The notes under the pieces were generated by a model. The model was not told the DNA's origin and ran no database searches. It was given only the letters and a program-made list of their open reading frames with translations. From positions 1 to 32,420 of the forward strand of contig JAJPHU010000361.1 in NCBI GenBank assembly GCA_021325115.1: 32,420 bases of DNA. The letters are read 5' to 3'. Source of the DNA: Planctomycetota bacterium. GTDB lineage: Bacteria > Planctomycetota > Planctomycetia > Gemmatales > Gemmataceae. Position numbers and translations under genes: made by a program. This document shows positions 23,776 through 30,732 of the stretch, piece by piece; the first letter of the stretch is position 1; each line of letters begins with the position of its first letter.

Positions 23776-25053
23776 ATGGCCAAAAAAAATCCTCCTGCAA
23801 CAAAGACGAAACAACAGCCTGCTCCTCACAAGGTGGACGCCGCTTTAGTGCGGCAGACGCTAGAAGCCGGCGAAGGGATTTTGCGGTTGGCCCCAACCTG
23901 GGTGCCGCGCTCTTTCCTGATGCCGGGACGACGCATCAAACTGGCGCCGCAAGACCTGTACGCCCTGGGCGCTCATCGCGGCGGCATCGACGAACGCTGG
24001 TTCGCCTCGACGACCCATGCCGCCAATGAAGGAGCGTCTGAAGACGAAGGATTGAGCTACGTCGTTTCTGAAGGCAAGCGTGTTTTCACGCTGCGCGAGG
24101 CCGTCGCCCTGGAAGGGGCCAAGCTGGTCGGCAAACCGATCTGGGATCGCTATCAACGCTGGCCCGTCTACAGCAAGTTCTTCGACAACCTGGGGCCAAT
24201 CCCGCACCACATGCACCAGAACGACGCCCAGGCCGCCAAGGTCGGCCAGCAAGGCAAACCAGAATCGTATTATTTTCCACCCCAGCTGAACGCCGTCGGC
24301 AACAACTTCCCTTATACTTTCTTCGGACTCGAACCCGGCACTACCAAGAACGATATCCGCCGCTGCCTGGAGCGCTGGAACGAGGGCGATAACGGCATCC
24401 TCAATTACTCCAAGGCGTACCGCTTGCAGCCGGGCACCGGCTGGCTGGTGCCGCCTTGCGTGCTGCACGCGCCGGGCTCGCTGGTCACGTACGAGCCGCA
24501 ATGGGGTTCCGATGTGTTCGCCATGTATCAATCGATGGTTGAGGGCCGGCCGGTGCCATGGAGCTTACTCGTCAAGGACATGCCCAAGGACAAGCATCAC
24601 GATCTCGATTACCTTGTCGAGCAACTCGATTGGGAGGCCAACGTCAATCCTCACTTCAAGGATAGCCATTATCTGGAACCGATCCCCGTGGCCGATACTG
24701 CCACCGAAGGCTACGTCGATCGCTGGATCGTTTACGGCAAGGTCCACGGCGAACAGCTATTCAGCGCCAAGGAACTGACGGTCGATCCGGGCGTGAAAGT
24801 GACAATTAAGGACAATGGCGCTTATGGACTCATTACGGTGCAAGGCAGCGGTCGTATCGGCAAGTTGTCGCTACAAACGCCGGCCATGATCCGTTTTGGC
24901 GAATTGACCGAAGACGAGGTGTTCGTGACGCACGATGCCGCGCGTCAGGGCGTCGTCTTTGAGAACACCGGCCGCGAGCCGCTGGTAACACTGCGTTACT
25001 TCGGCCCGCATACCAACCCCGACGCCCCCAACGTCGGCGATCATAAGAAGTAG
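23776..25053 (+). CDS. Cupin-fold protein resembling type I mannose-6-phosphate isomerase
   Basis: 425 aa from the ATG at 23776 (GGAG about 10 nt upstream). The middle part resembles the metal site of phosphomannose isomerases: GPIPHHMHQNDAQAA with His145 and His147, GKPESYYF with Glu163, and LVPPCVLHAPGS with His231 could form the zinc site. The C-terminal ~125 residues look like a second cupin barrel (LTVDPGVKVTIKDNGAYGLI, then TVQGSGRIG). The N-terminus is Lys/Gln-rich and probably disordered. It could isomerise a sugar phosphate or be a related non-enzymatic cupin; key substrate-binding residues cannot be judged. A tetrameric run of TTTTCGG repeats starts at its stop codon. Confidence 0.75.
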   Translation: MAKKNPPATKTKQQPAPHKVDAALVRQTLEAGEGILRLAPTWVPRSFLMPGRRIKLAPQDLYALGAHRGGIDERWFASTTHAANEGASEDEGLSYVVSEGKRVFTLREAVALEGAKLVGKPIWDRYQRWPVYSKFFDNLGPIPHHMHQNDAQAAKVGQQGKPESYYFPPQLNAVGNNFPYTFFGLEPGTTKNDIRRCLERWNEGDNGILNYSKAYRLQPGTGWLVPPCVLHAPGSLVTYEPQWGSDVFAMYQSMVEGRPVPWSLLVKDMPKDKHHDLDYLVEQLDWEANVNPHFKDSHYLEPIPVADTATEGYVDRWIVYGKVHGEQLFSAKELTVDPGVKVTIKDNGAYGLITVQGSGRIGKLSLQTPAMIRFGELTEDEVFVTHDAARQGVVFENTGREPLVTLRYFGPHTNPDAPNVGDHKK

Positions 25054-25157
25054 TTTTCGGTTTTCCGTTTTCGGTTTTCGGCCCTCAGCTTGCAAGATGC
25101 GCTAACCAATAGAGCCTGCACACGGAAAGCCGAAAACCGAAAACGGAAAACCGAAAA
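25054..25157. terminator. 28-bp perfect inverted repeat (TTTTCGG family), copy 1
   Basis: Arms 25054-25081 and 25130-25157 are exact reverse complements built from TTTTCGG/TTTTCCG units, with a 48-nt loop. The left arm begins at the base after the cupin stop codon. A related repeat lies at 30670-30730. It separates the cupin and TolC genes. Confidence 0.7.
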
Positions 25158-25248
25158 AATCAAGTCAGCCAATGTTCCCCGTCGATTTTTGCCCGGGGAC
25201 GCCATTTTCCCGATGGCGGCACATTCCGCACCGTCAGGGAGAGTCATC

Positions 25249-26502
25249 ATGTGCAGCTGCCGCCGGCGCAATCGCGCTCCATCTCTATTGTTTGCGTTGA
25301 CTTTGCTTTTCGTCCCAGCGACTCTAACGGTGGCCCAGATCCCTCCGCCTGCTCTTCCCGATCGACCGCTGCGCCTGGCGGATTGCCTGGCCATTAGCCA
25401 GGAGCGGCAGCCGTCGCTGGCCGTGGCGCGGGCACGACTCGCCGCCGCTCAGAGCAAACTAGCCTCACTGGAGAGTCTCAACGGCCCCATGGCGCGGATG
25501 CGGCATGATCTGCCGATTCGGCGCCAACAAGCACAGCTAGGCATCGGCGCTGCCCAAGCCGACCTCGCCCGTCTGGAAGCCGAGAACCGCTACGTCGTCA
25601 CACGCGCCTATCTCTCGGTACTATACGCCCGTGCCCAGCGGAATGTCCTGGACGATCTGATCGAAGATCTGCGCTATCTGCGCGAGCGCGTCCGTACCGC
25701 AGTAGAGAAAAAAGAGCGGCCGGAGTGGACGGCAGCGACGGTCGATCTGATAACGCTGTATCTGCGGCGAACCGAGGCGCGGCGAGCCGAGGCGGACCGC
25801 GGCATCAGCCTGTCGCTGGCCGCAGTGCGTGAAGCCCTGAACCTGGCGCCGACCGTCTGTCTGAATATCGCCGATGAGCCGATCCCGCAACCTGCAGTGA
25901 CCGTCTGCCGGGAGGACATTCTGGCAGCCGCGCTGACGCGGCGCGGCGAATCTATCGAGACGGATCTGACTGCGGAAGCGGCAGCTCTGGAGATCGATGC
26001 TCAGGTGGCACGCATACGCCGCGTTGTCAATACCTTCGCCGCTGGTGCTGATCTGTACGCCAAGCACGTGCCCCAGCCGATCTACGGCGAAGAGTTCCGG
26101 CCGGGCGGCATCCCCTTGGCGATGCCTCACGTCCTGGTCGGCCCGCGAGCGGGCCGTGTGGAGACGGCCCAAGAATTGAGCGCGCAGGCAGCAGCCGTGA
26201 CCCAGAAGACACGCAACCTCATCATTCTGGAGGCCGAAGAAGCCTACTATCAGTGGGAAGAGTGGTCACGGAAGGTTATCGCTCTCGGAGAAGCTGAGAA
26301 GGTCGGCACCCGCCTGGGACGCCGGTTGCACGAAGAGTTTCGCGGTCCGCTCAAGGGTCTCGTTGAAACGCTGGTGCCGGAAAGTTTGCTGGCGGCCCAG
26401 GCACGGACGGACTACAACGAAGCCCTGTTCCGCCAAGCCATCGCCCTGGCTGCTCTGGAGCGCGTCACCGGCGGCGCTTTCTGTGCCGATCTCGCCAAAT
26501 AG
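25249..26502 (+). CDS. TolC-family outer membrane protein 2
   Basis: 417 aa from the ATG at 25249, with GGGAGAG 7 nt upstream; the frame open to 25090 is encoded partly by an inverted repeat. A signal peptide (PSLLFALTLLFVPATLTVAQ) is followed by LRLADCLAISQERQPSLAVA, the usual first TolC helix. Long Ala/Arg/Glu helices follow in two halves (RYVVTRAYLSVLYARAQRNV; NLIILEAEEAYYQWEEWSRK), as expected for a pseudo-duplicated trimeric channel. No membrane-fusion protein or inner-membrane pump lies beside it. The TIM-barrel gene follows by 83 nt with its own promoter. Confidence 0.82.
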   Translation: MCSCRRRNRAPSLLFALTLLFVPATLTVAQIPPPALPDRPLRLADCLAISQERQPSLAVARARLAAAQSKLASLESLNGPMARMRHDLPIRRQQAQLGIGAAQADLARLEAENRYVVTRAYLSVLYARAQRNVLDDLIEDLRYLRERVRTAVEKKERPEWTAATVDLITLYLRRTEARRAEADRGISLSLAAVREALNLAPTVCLNIADEPIPQPAVTVCREDILAAALTRRGESIETDLTAEAAALEIDAQVARIRRVVNTFAAGADLYAKHVPQPIYGEEFRPGGIPLAMPHVLVGPRAGRVETAQELSAQAAAVTQKTRNLIILEAEEAYYQWEEWSRKVIALGEAEKVGTRLGRRLHEEFRGPLKGLVETLVPESLLAAQARTDYNEALFRQAIALAALERVTGGAFCADLAK

Positions 26503-26515
26503 TAACATGGTAGCG

Positions 26516-26544
26516 TTGCCGGTTCCTTCTTTCAGAACTATAAT
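26516..26544 (+). promoter_or_regulatory. Sigma70-type promoter for the TIM-barrel/bioD unit
   Basis: -35-like TTGCCG (26516-26521), a 17-nt spacer and a perfect -10 TATAAT (26539-26544) lie 42 nt before the TIM-barrel ATG at 26586. Confidence 0.5.
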
Positions 26545-26585
26545 CCGCGTCGTTGGACCAATCCCCGTTTTTTGGAGAGCAAGCT

Positions 26586-27485
26586 ATGATGCGCACCTCC
26601 GGCCGCCGCGATTTTCTTAAGACCTCCGCAGGGGCCATGCTGGCCGCGGCCCTGCCGCTCCACGCCGATGACAAGGCCAAGAAACCGCTATTTCTCATCT
26701 CGCTAGCCCAATGGTCGCTGCACCGGGCCTTTTTCAGCAAGAAACTCGATCCGCTCGATTTCGCCGTCATTGCCAAGAAAGACTACGACATCGACGGTGT
26801 CGAGTACGTCAATCAGTTTTACAAAGGCAAGGCCAAAGACAAGGAATATGCCGCTCAGTTGAAAAAGCGGGCAGAAGACAACGGCGTCCAAAGCGTCCTC
26901 ATCATGTGCGACGGCGAAGGCGCCCTGGGCGACCCCGATGAGAAGAAACGCCGGCAAGCTGTCGAGAACCATTACAAATGGGTTGAGCTGGCCAAGTACC
27001 TGGGCTGCCACTCCATTCGTGTCAACGCCCAGAGCAAAGGGACTTATCAGGAGCAGATGGACCGCGCCGCTGATGGCCTGCGCCGGCTGACCGAGTTTGG
27101 AGCCATGCACGAAATCAACATCATTGTCGAGAACCACGGTGGCCTGTCTTCCAACGGCGAATGGCTGGCCGGCGTCATGCGTAAGGTCGATCATCCACGC
27201 TGCGGCACGCTGCCGGATTTCGGCAATTTCGACAAATTCGATCGCTATAAGGGAGTTGAGCTGATGATGCCCTTTGCCAAGGGTGTCAGCGCCAAGTCTC
27301 ACGACTTCGACGCTCAAGGCAACGAAACGCACACCGATTACCGGCGCATGATGAAGATTGTCCTTGCCGCTGGCTATCATGGCCGTGTCGGCATCGAATA
27401 CGAGGGCAGCAAACTCAGCGAGCCGGAAGGCATCCGCGCCACCAAGCGCCTGCTCGAACGCATCCGCACCGAAATGAGCAGCTGA
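26586..27485 (+). CDS. Tat-exported sugar phosphate isomerase/epimerase-like TIM barrel
   Basis: 299 aa (ATG 26586; the adjacent ATG at 26589 is equally possible). The N-terminus [20 protein letters not shown] is a twin-arginine signal, so the folded protein is exported. The rest is the xylose-isomerase-like (AP_endonuc_2) barrel: metal-ligand candidates are the Glu in [11 protein letters not shown], the Asp in [10 protein letters not shown], the His in SAKSHDFD and the Glu in [10 protein letters not shown]. Planctomycetes encode many such Tat-exported proteins, presumably for sugars or glycans; the substrate is unknown. GGAG lies about 9 nt before the ATG. bioD starts 20 nt after the stop, so the two are likely co-transcribed. 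Confidence 0.9.
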   Translation: MMRTSGRRDFLKTSAGAMLAAALPLHADDKAKKPLFLISLAQWSLHRAFFSKKLDPLDFAVIAKKDYDIDGVEYVNQFYKGKAKDKEYAAQLKKRAEDNGVQSVLIMCDGEGALGDPDEKKRRQAVENHYKWVELAKYLGCHSIRVNAQSKGTYQEQMDRAADGLRRLTEFGAMHEINIIVENHGGLSSNGEWLAGVMRKVDHPRCGTLPDFGNFDKFDRYKGVELMMPFAKGVSAKSHDFDAQGNETHTDYRRMMKIVLAAGYHGRVGIEYEGSKLSEPEGIRATKRLLERIRTEMSS

Positions 27486-27505
27486 AAGAGAACCAGCGTA
27501 AACCG

Positions 27506-28177
27506 ATGCACGGCCTATTTATCACGGCGACCGACACGGGCGCCGGCAAGACGTTCGTGACGGCCGGCCTCGCACGCCAGTGGCGGCGCCAGCGCCGGCC
27601 ATTCCGCGTATGCAAGCCTGTGGCCACGGGCGCGGAGAAGGACTGGAGCGAAGACACACGCTGTCTCGCCGAGGCAGCCGGCGATCCGGATCTTCGTGCC
27701 ATTACACCGTACACTTTCGCTGCTGCCGCCGCTCCCCCCGTGGCAGCGCGGCTCGCCGGGATCTCGTTGCGATTGGAAGATTTGGCCGCAGCCGTGCGGC
27801 GACGCACCGCCGATGGCAACGCCATTCTTGTCGAAGGGGTCGGCGGCTTGCTGTGTCCGTTGACGGAACATGAAACCGTGGCTGATCTCGCCACCGAACT
27901 GGCCCTGCCGCTGATCGTGGTGACGCGACGTTCACTCGGCACGCTCAATCACACATTGTTGACCGTGGAGGCGGCGCAGCGGCGCAATCTGCGCCTGACC
28001 GGCATCGTGGTAACCGCGACGACGCCGGTACAAGGCGTGGCCGAGGAAACGGTAATCGAGGAATTGCAAAGCCGGCTCGATGTCCCTCTGTTGGCCGTAC
28101 TGCCATATCAAGCGAACGCGGATGGCGGCGAGATGGCAGCCCTGCAAACCGTGGACTGGTGGCAGCTCGCGCAATGA
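27506..28177 (+). CDS. bioD: Dethiobiotin synthetase
   Basis: 223 aa, normal length. BioD closes the ureido ring of dethiobiotin from diaminopelargonate, CO2 and ATP, the penultimate step of biotin synthesis. GLFITATDTGAGKTFVTAGL holds the P-loop (Lys15-Thr16), VCKPVATGAE the conserved Lys37, and ILVEGVGGLLCPLTEHETVA the Glu-containing motif. LIVVTRRSLGTLNHTLLTVE is also typical. The usual partners (bioA, bioB, bioF) are absent from the window, and the gene instead follows an exported TIM-barrel gene. It is cytoplasmic. Confidence 0.95.
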   Translation: MHGLFITATDTGAGKTFVTAGLARQWRRQRRPFRVCKPVATGAEKDWSEDTRCLAEAAGDPDLRAITPYTFAAAAAPPVAARLAGISLRLEDLAAAVRRRTADGNAILVEGVGGLLCPLTEHETVADLATELALPLIVVTRRSLGTLNHTLLTVEAAQRRNLRLTGIVVTATTPVQGVAEETVIEELQSRLDVPLLAVLPYQANADGGEMAALQTVDWWQLAQ

Positions 28178-28407
28178 ATGATGGCAAGAACGTTTTGTCA
28201 TCATTTGGGATCTCCGTGAATTGTAATGGCCGCGTTGCTGAGCAAAGTCACTGGACCTGGCGTGCAGGATGCTGGCATGCGTGCGAAGTCCCGCCAACGT
28301 GGGGCCCTTCTCTTCTGTCTTCGCGATCACCTGGAGGCCGAGCGATGGTATATTAAAATCGGTAGGGAGATGGACGTCAGGTCCATCCAGTCATACGGGG
28401 AGCCATC
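28178..28407 (+). promoter_or_regulatory. Intergenic region upstream of a zinc-ribbon gene
   Basis: 230 nt without a credible gene. An AT-rich TATATTAAAAT lies at about 28349-28359 and could serve as a -10 region, but I see no matching -35. GGGGAG lies 5 nt before the ATG at 28408. Confidence 0.3.
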
Positions 28408-29853
28408 ATGCAGACCGTTCCATTTCCGTGCGGGCATTGCGGCAAGCTCATAGCCATCAACAGTCAGCACCTCGGCCAACAGGTACGCTGTCCATACTGC
28501 CAGCAAGTCGTGATTGCGCCGCTGTCTGCCGATGCTTCGATCGGCAGGACACCGGACCCATCTCCTCTTCCACCTGCACCCTCTTCGGATTTGACCGAGA
28601 GGGTTCTGCCCGCACCCGTATCCGCCAATGCAGCCGAGGACATTTTCTCGCCGGTAAACGCAGACGATGATCTGTTCGGTCGCAGTGAAGTGCCGCGCAT
28701 TGAGATGCCGCCCGAATCGCTGCCGCCTGCGCTGGCCGGCGGCAACGCCGTCTCTCCACCGGAGCCTCCGTCGTCTCCGGCCTCGACGCTGCCGTGGGCT
28801 CAGGGGCCACCAGATGCAGCCCCACCTGCTCCCTTGGCCCCATTCGCTCAGAACGAGAGTACCGCTGTTCTGCATGAATCTGGTGCGCCACCTTGGCCGG
28901 CTGACCCTCTTCCCGCAATGTTGCCGTTGTCCTCCGCCGAAACGCCGCCGTCTCCCCCCTTGGCTCCTTCCGCTTTGGAAGAGGATAAAGGGAAGGATGC
29001 CAGCGCACGGACGCGGAGGCCAACACAAGCAAAAGCGCCCTGGTTCCTGCTGTTGGTGTTTTGTCCGCTCCTGCTCTACTCTATCTTTATCAGCCTTTTC
29101 GCTTTCTTACTCTACCGGAACCATCAACAACTCCAGGAGAAACTCCACGAGCGTTTCGACACAATGCCGGACGTAGGCGATGATCCGGGAGTTCGCAGAG
29201 GTAAAAAAGTCAGCCTTACGGATAGATACAAACCGGAGCTGGCTACTCTGCGGTTGCCGGAATCGCTCTGCACGACTCTGGGCAAGCCCCTTCGCATTGG
29301 CGATCTGCAAGTTACGCCCAATCGAGTCGAACGCAAGCGCGTCTTTATAATCGTGGAATCGGCGCGGCCCGAACCCTGTCCGCACGATTCCCTGGTGCTA
29401 TACCTGAACCTGAAAAATCTCTCTCCGGATTATGCCTTTGCGCCTTTGGATAACTATTTCGATCGCTATTGGCGTCCGGGCCTCGACTTGATACCGCCCT
29501 TGACACTCCTGGAAGTCGGCAATAAATATCGCTGCTATGGTGGTCCAGCCCATTGGTATCCTCGCGGCGATCCGGCCAACCGGCGCGAATGGGTCCAGGG
29601 GCGCCGCGATCAGGGAGATTTCCTTCAGCCGGGCGAAGAGAAAGAGATGTTCGTTTGCACCGACGGCGACGATGCCGAAGCCGCCGCCGTGCTGTTCGGT
29701 GCCGAGTCGGGCGAAGGGTATCATGGTTCGTTTCTGTGGCGCGTCCGCGTTCGCCGCGGTCTGGTGCGCTTCGGGAACAAAGCCTATTCTGCTACGGCCG
29801 TCATTGGCGTCCGCTTTAACGATTCGGACATTCGCCAAACTGCACCGCAGTAG
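28408..29853 (+). CDS. Zinc-ribbon, Pro-rich, single-pass membrane protein
   Basis: 481 aa. The N-terminal ribbon FPCGHCGKLIAINSQHLGQQ ends VRCPYCQQVV with two CxxC pairs. A long Pro/Ala/Ser-rich linker (~45-205) is probably disordered. One membrane helix follows (WFLLLVFCPLLLYSIFISLF, ~212-235). The C-terminal ~240 residues are beta-rich and likely outside the cytoplasm (RVFIIVESARPEPCPHDSLV, LYLNLKNLSPDYAFAPLDNY). The layout recalls the gene at 2232-4070, but the C-terminal domain differs. The function is unknown. GGGGAG before the ATG sets the start. Confidence 0.82.
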   Translation: MQTVPFPCGHCGKLIAINSQHLGQQVRCPYCQQVVIAPLSADASIGRTPDPSPLPPAPSSDLTERVLPAPVSANAAEDIFSPVNADDDLFGRSEVPRIEMPPESLPPALAGGNAVSPPEPPSSPASTLPWAQGPPDAAPPAPLAPFAQNESTAVLHESGAPPWPADPLPAMLPLSSAETPPSPPLAPSALEEDKGKDASARTRRPTQAKAPWFLLLVFCPLLLYSIFISLFAFLLYRNHQQLQEKLHERFDTMPDVGDDPGVRRGKKVSLTDRYKPELATLRLPESLCTTLGKPLRIGDLQVTPNRVERKRVFIIVESARPEPCPHDSLVLYLNLKNLSPDYAFAPLDNYFDRYWRPGLDLIPPLTLLEVGNKYRCYGGPAHWYPRGDPANRREWVQGRRDQGDFLQPGEEKEMFVCTDGDDAEAAAVLFGAESGEGYHGSFLWRVRVRRGLVRFGNKAYSATAVIGVRFNDSDIRQTAPQ

Positions 29854-30214
29854 GCGAACAGTCGACCAACGCTGGACGTTCGCCTCCTGCATAGAGGGTT
29901 GATTTAAACAATTAAGATGGAGAGCGGGGTTGCCAAGCCATTCGGTGAAGACTATATTCAAACTTTAGGGATCGATGTAACGCTATCATTACTCGCTGGA
30001 GTTTGCAGGGAATCGCTGCTCAGTTACAGTATCGCCTTCTTTGTCCACCCCGCCACTCAACGCCGAGGGGGTGGCGCAGCACCTGTGGAACCGGCATCCC
30101 GCCGGTCGAAGCGCCAGTGCCGAGCGGCGTTGAACATCGATCGATGTTCCCTGGTTGTCCCATTCACGTAAGAGGAGTGAGAGCTGTCCGGAAACGGACG
30201 GCCGTGATGGTTCC
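29854..30214 (+). promoter_or_regulatory. Intergenic region upstream of the Rrf2 regulator
   Basis: 361 nt. The first half is AT-rich and may hold a promoter, although no well-spaced boxes were found. The second half contains ACCGGCATCCCGCCGGT (about 30090-30106), a GC-rich hairpin of the type dispersed in planctomycetes. It also holds an 18-bp perfect palindrome (30132-30149) and a small GTCCG-GAAA-CGGAC stem-loop just upstream of the start. An 84-codon open frame (29917-30171) lacks a ribosome site and reads through the repeats, so I do not call it. Confidence 0.4.
30132..30149. promoter_or_regulatory. 18-bp perfect palindrome, candidate operator of the Rrf2 gene
   Basis: GAACATCGATCGATGTTC reads the same on both strands and lies 65 nt before the Rrf2 ATG. 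Having no loop, it fits a dimer binding site better than a terminator. Rrf2 proteins often repress their own gene. Confidence 0.45.
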
Positions 30215-30664
30215 ATGAAACTTACACGTGCATCCAGTTACGCCCTCCACGCTGTTGTCCACATGGCCCAACAGAAAGCCAATACTCCGGTGGCGTCGCA
30301 CGACATCGCCAACGAGCGCGGCATCCCCATGCGTTTCTTGCTCAAGGTGCTTAAGCCGCTCGTCACCCATCGTATCTTGTTATCGGTCAAGGGACCGCAC
30401 GGAGGCTATCGTCTGGCCAAATCTCCGTCGGACATTACCATGCTTGATGTCATCGAAGCAGTAGATGGCACACTCCGCGGTTACGCCCCCGAACGCCCGA
30501 CCGACAAAGACGATGAGTTTTCGCCGTCACAGATCAAGAAGTTCAACCAGATCTGGAACAGCCTTCATCCCAAGCTGGAGCAGGTTTGCGGTCAAACTGC
30601 CGAGCAGATGCGTAAAGCCCTGGAAAAAGTGAAGATTTCCGACCTGGTTAATCGTGGCAAGTAA
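30215..30664 (+). CDS. Rrf2-family transcriptional regulator lacking the cysteine cluster
   Basis: 149 aa from the ATG at 30215; the frame is open to 30155, but MKLTRASSYALHAVVHMA is the standard Rrf2 start. The winged helix covers ~1-85, with the recognition helix around GIPMRFLLKVLKPLV and the wing GPHGGYRLAKSP. The linker where IscR/NsrR-type proteins carry three cysteines (here RGYAPERPTDKDDEFSP) has none. The only cysteine is Cys125. It is thus probably not a classic [2Fe-2S] or [4Fe-4S] sensor. It is followed after 68 nt by a FAD-dependent protein gene, a plausible target. Confidence 0.9.
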   Translation: MKLTRASSYALHAVVHMAQQKANTPVASHDIANERGIPMRFLLKVLKPLVTHRILLSVKGPHGGYRLAKSPSDITMLDVIEAVDGTLRGYAPERPTDKDDEFSPSQIKKFNQIWNSLHPKLEQVCGQTAEQMRKALEKVKISDLVNRGK

Positions 30665-30669
30665 TTCAG

Positions 30670-30730
30670 TTTTCGGTCTTCGGTTTTCGGTTTTCGGTAG
30701 TCATCCGAAAACCGAAAACCGGAAATCGGA
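30670..30730. repeat. Inverted repeat (TTTTCGG family), copy 2
   Basis: Left arm 30670-30697 and right arm 30705-30730 pair perfectly over the inner 18 bp and imperfectly outside, with a 7-nt loop. It starts 5 nt after the Rrf2 stop codon. The right arm also supplies the GGAAA nearest to the ATG at 30733, so the hairpin could mask the ribosome site of the next gene. Confidence 0.65.
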
Positions 30731-30732
30731 GT

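Noticed and set aside
29917-30171. 84-codon open frame before the Rrf2 gene
   Set aside because: No ribosome site; it reads through GC-rich repeats and does not resemble a protein.
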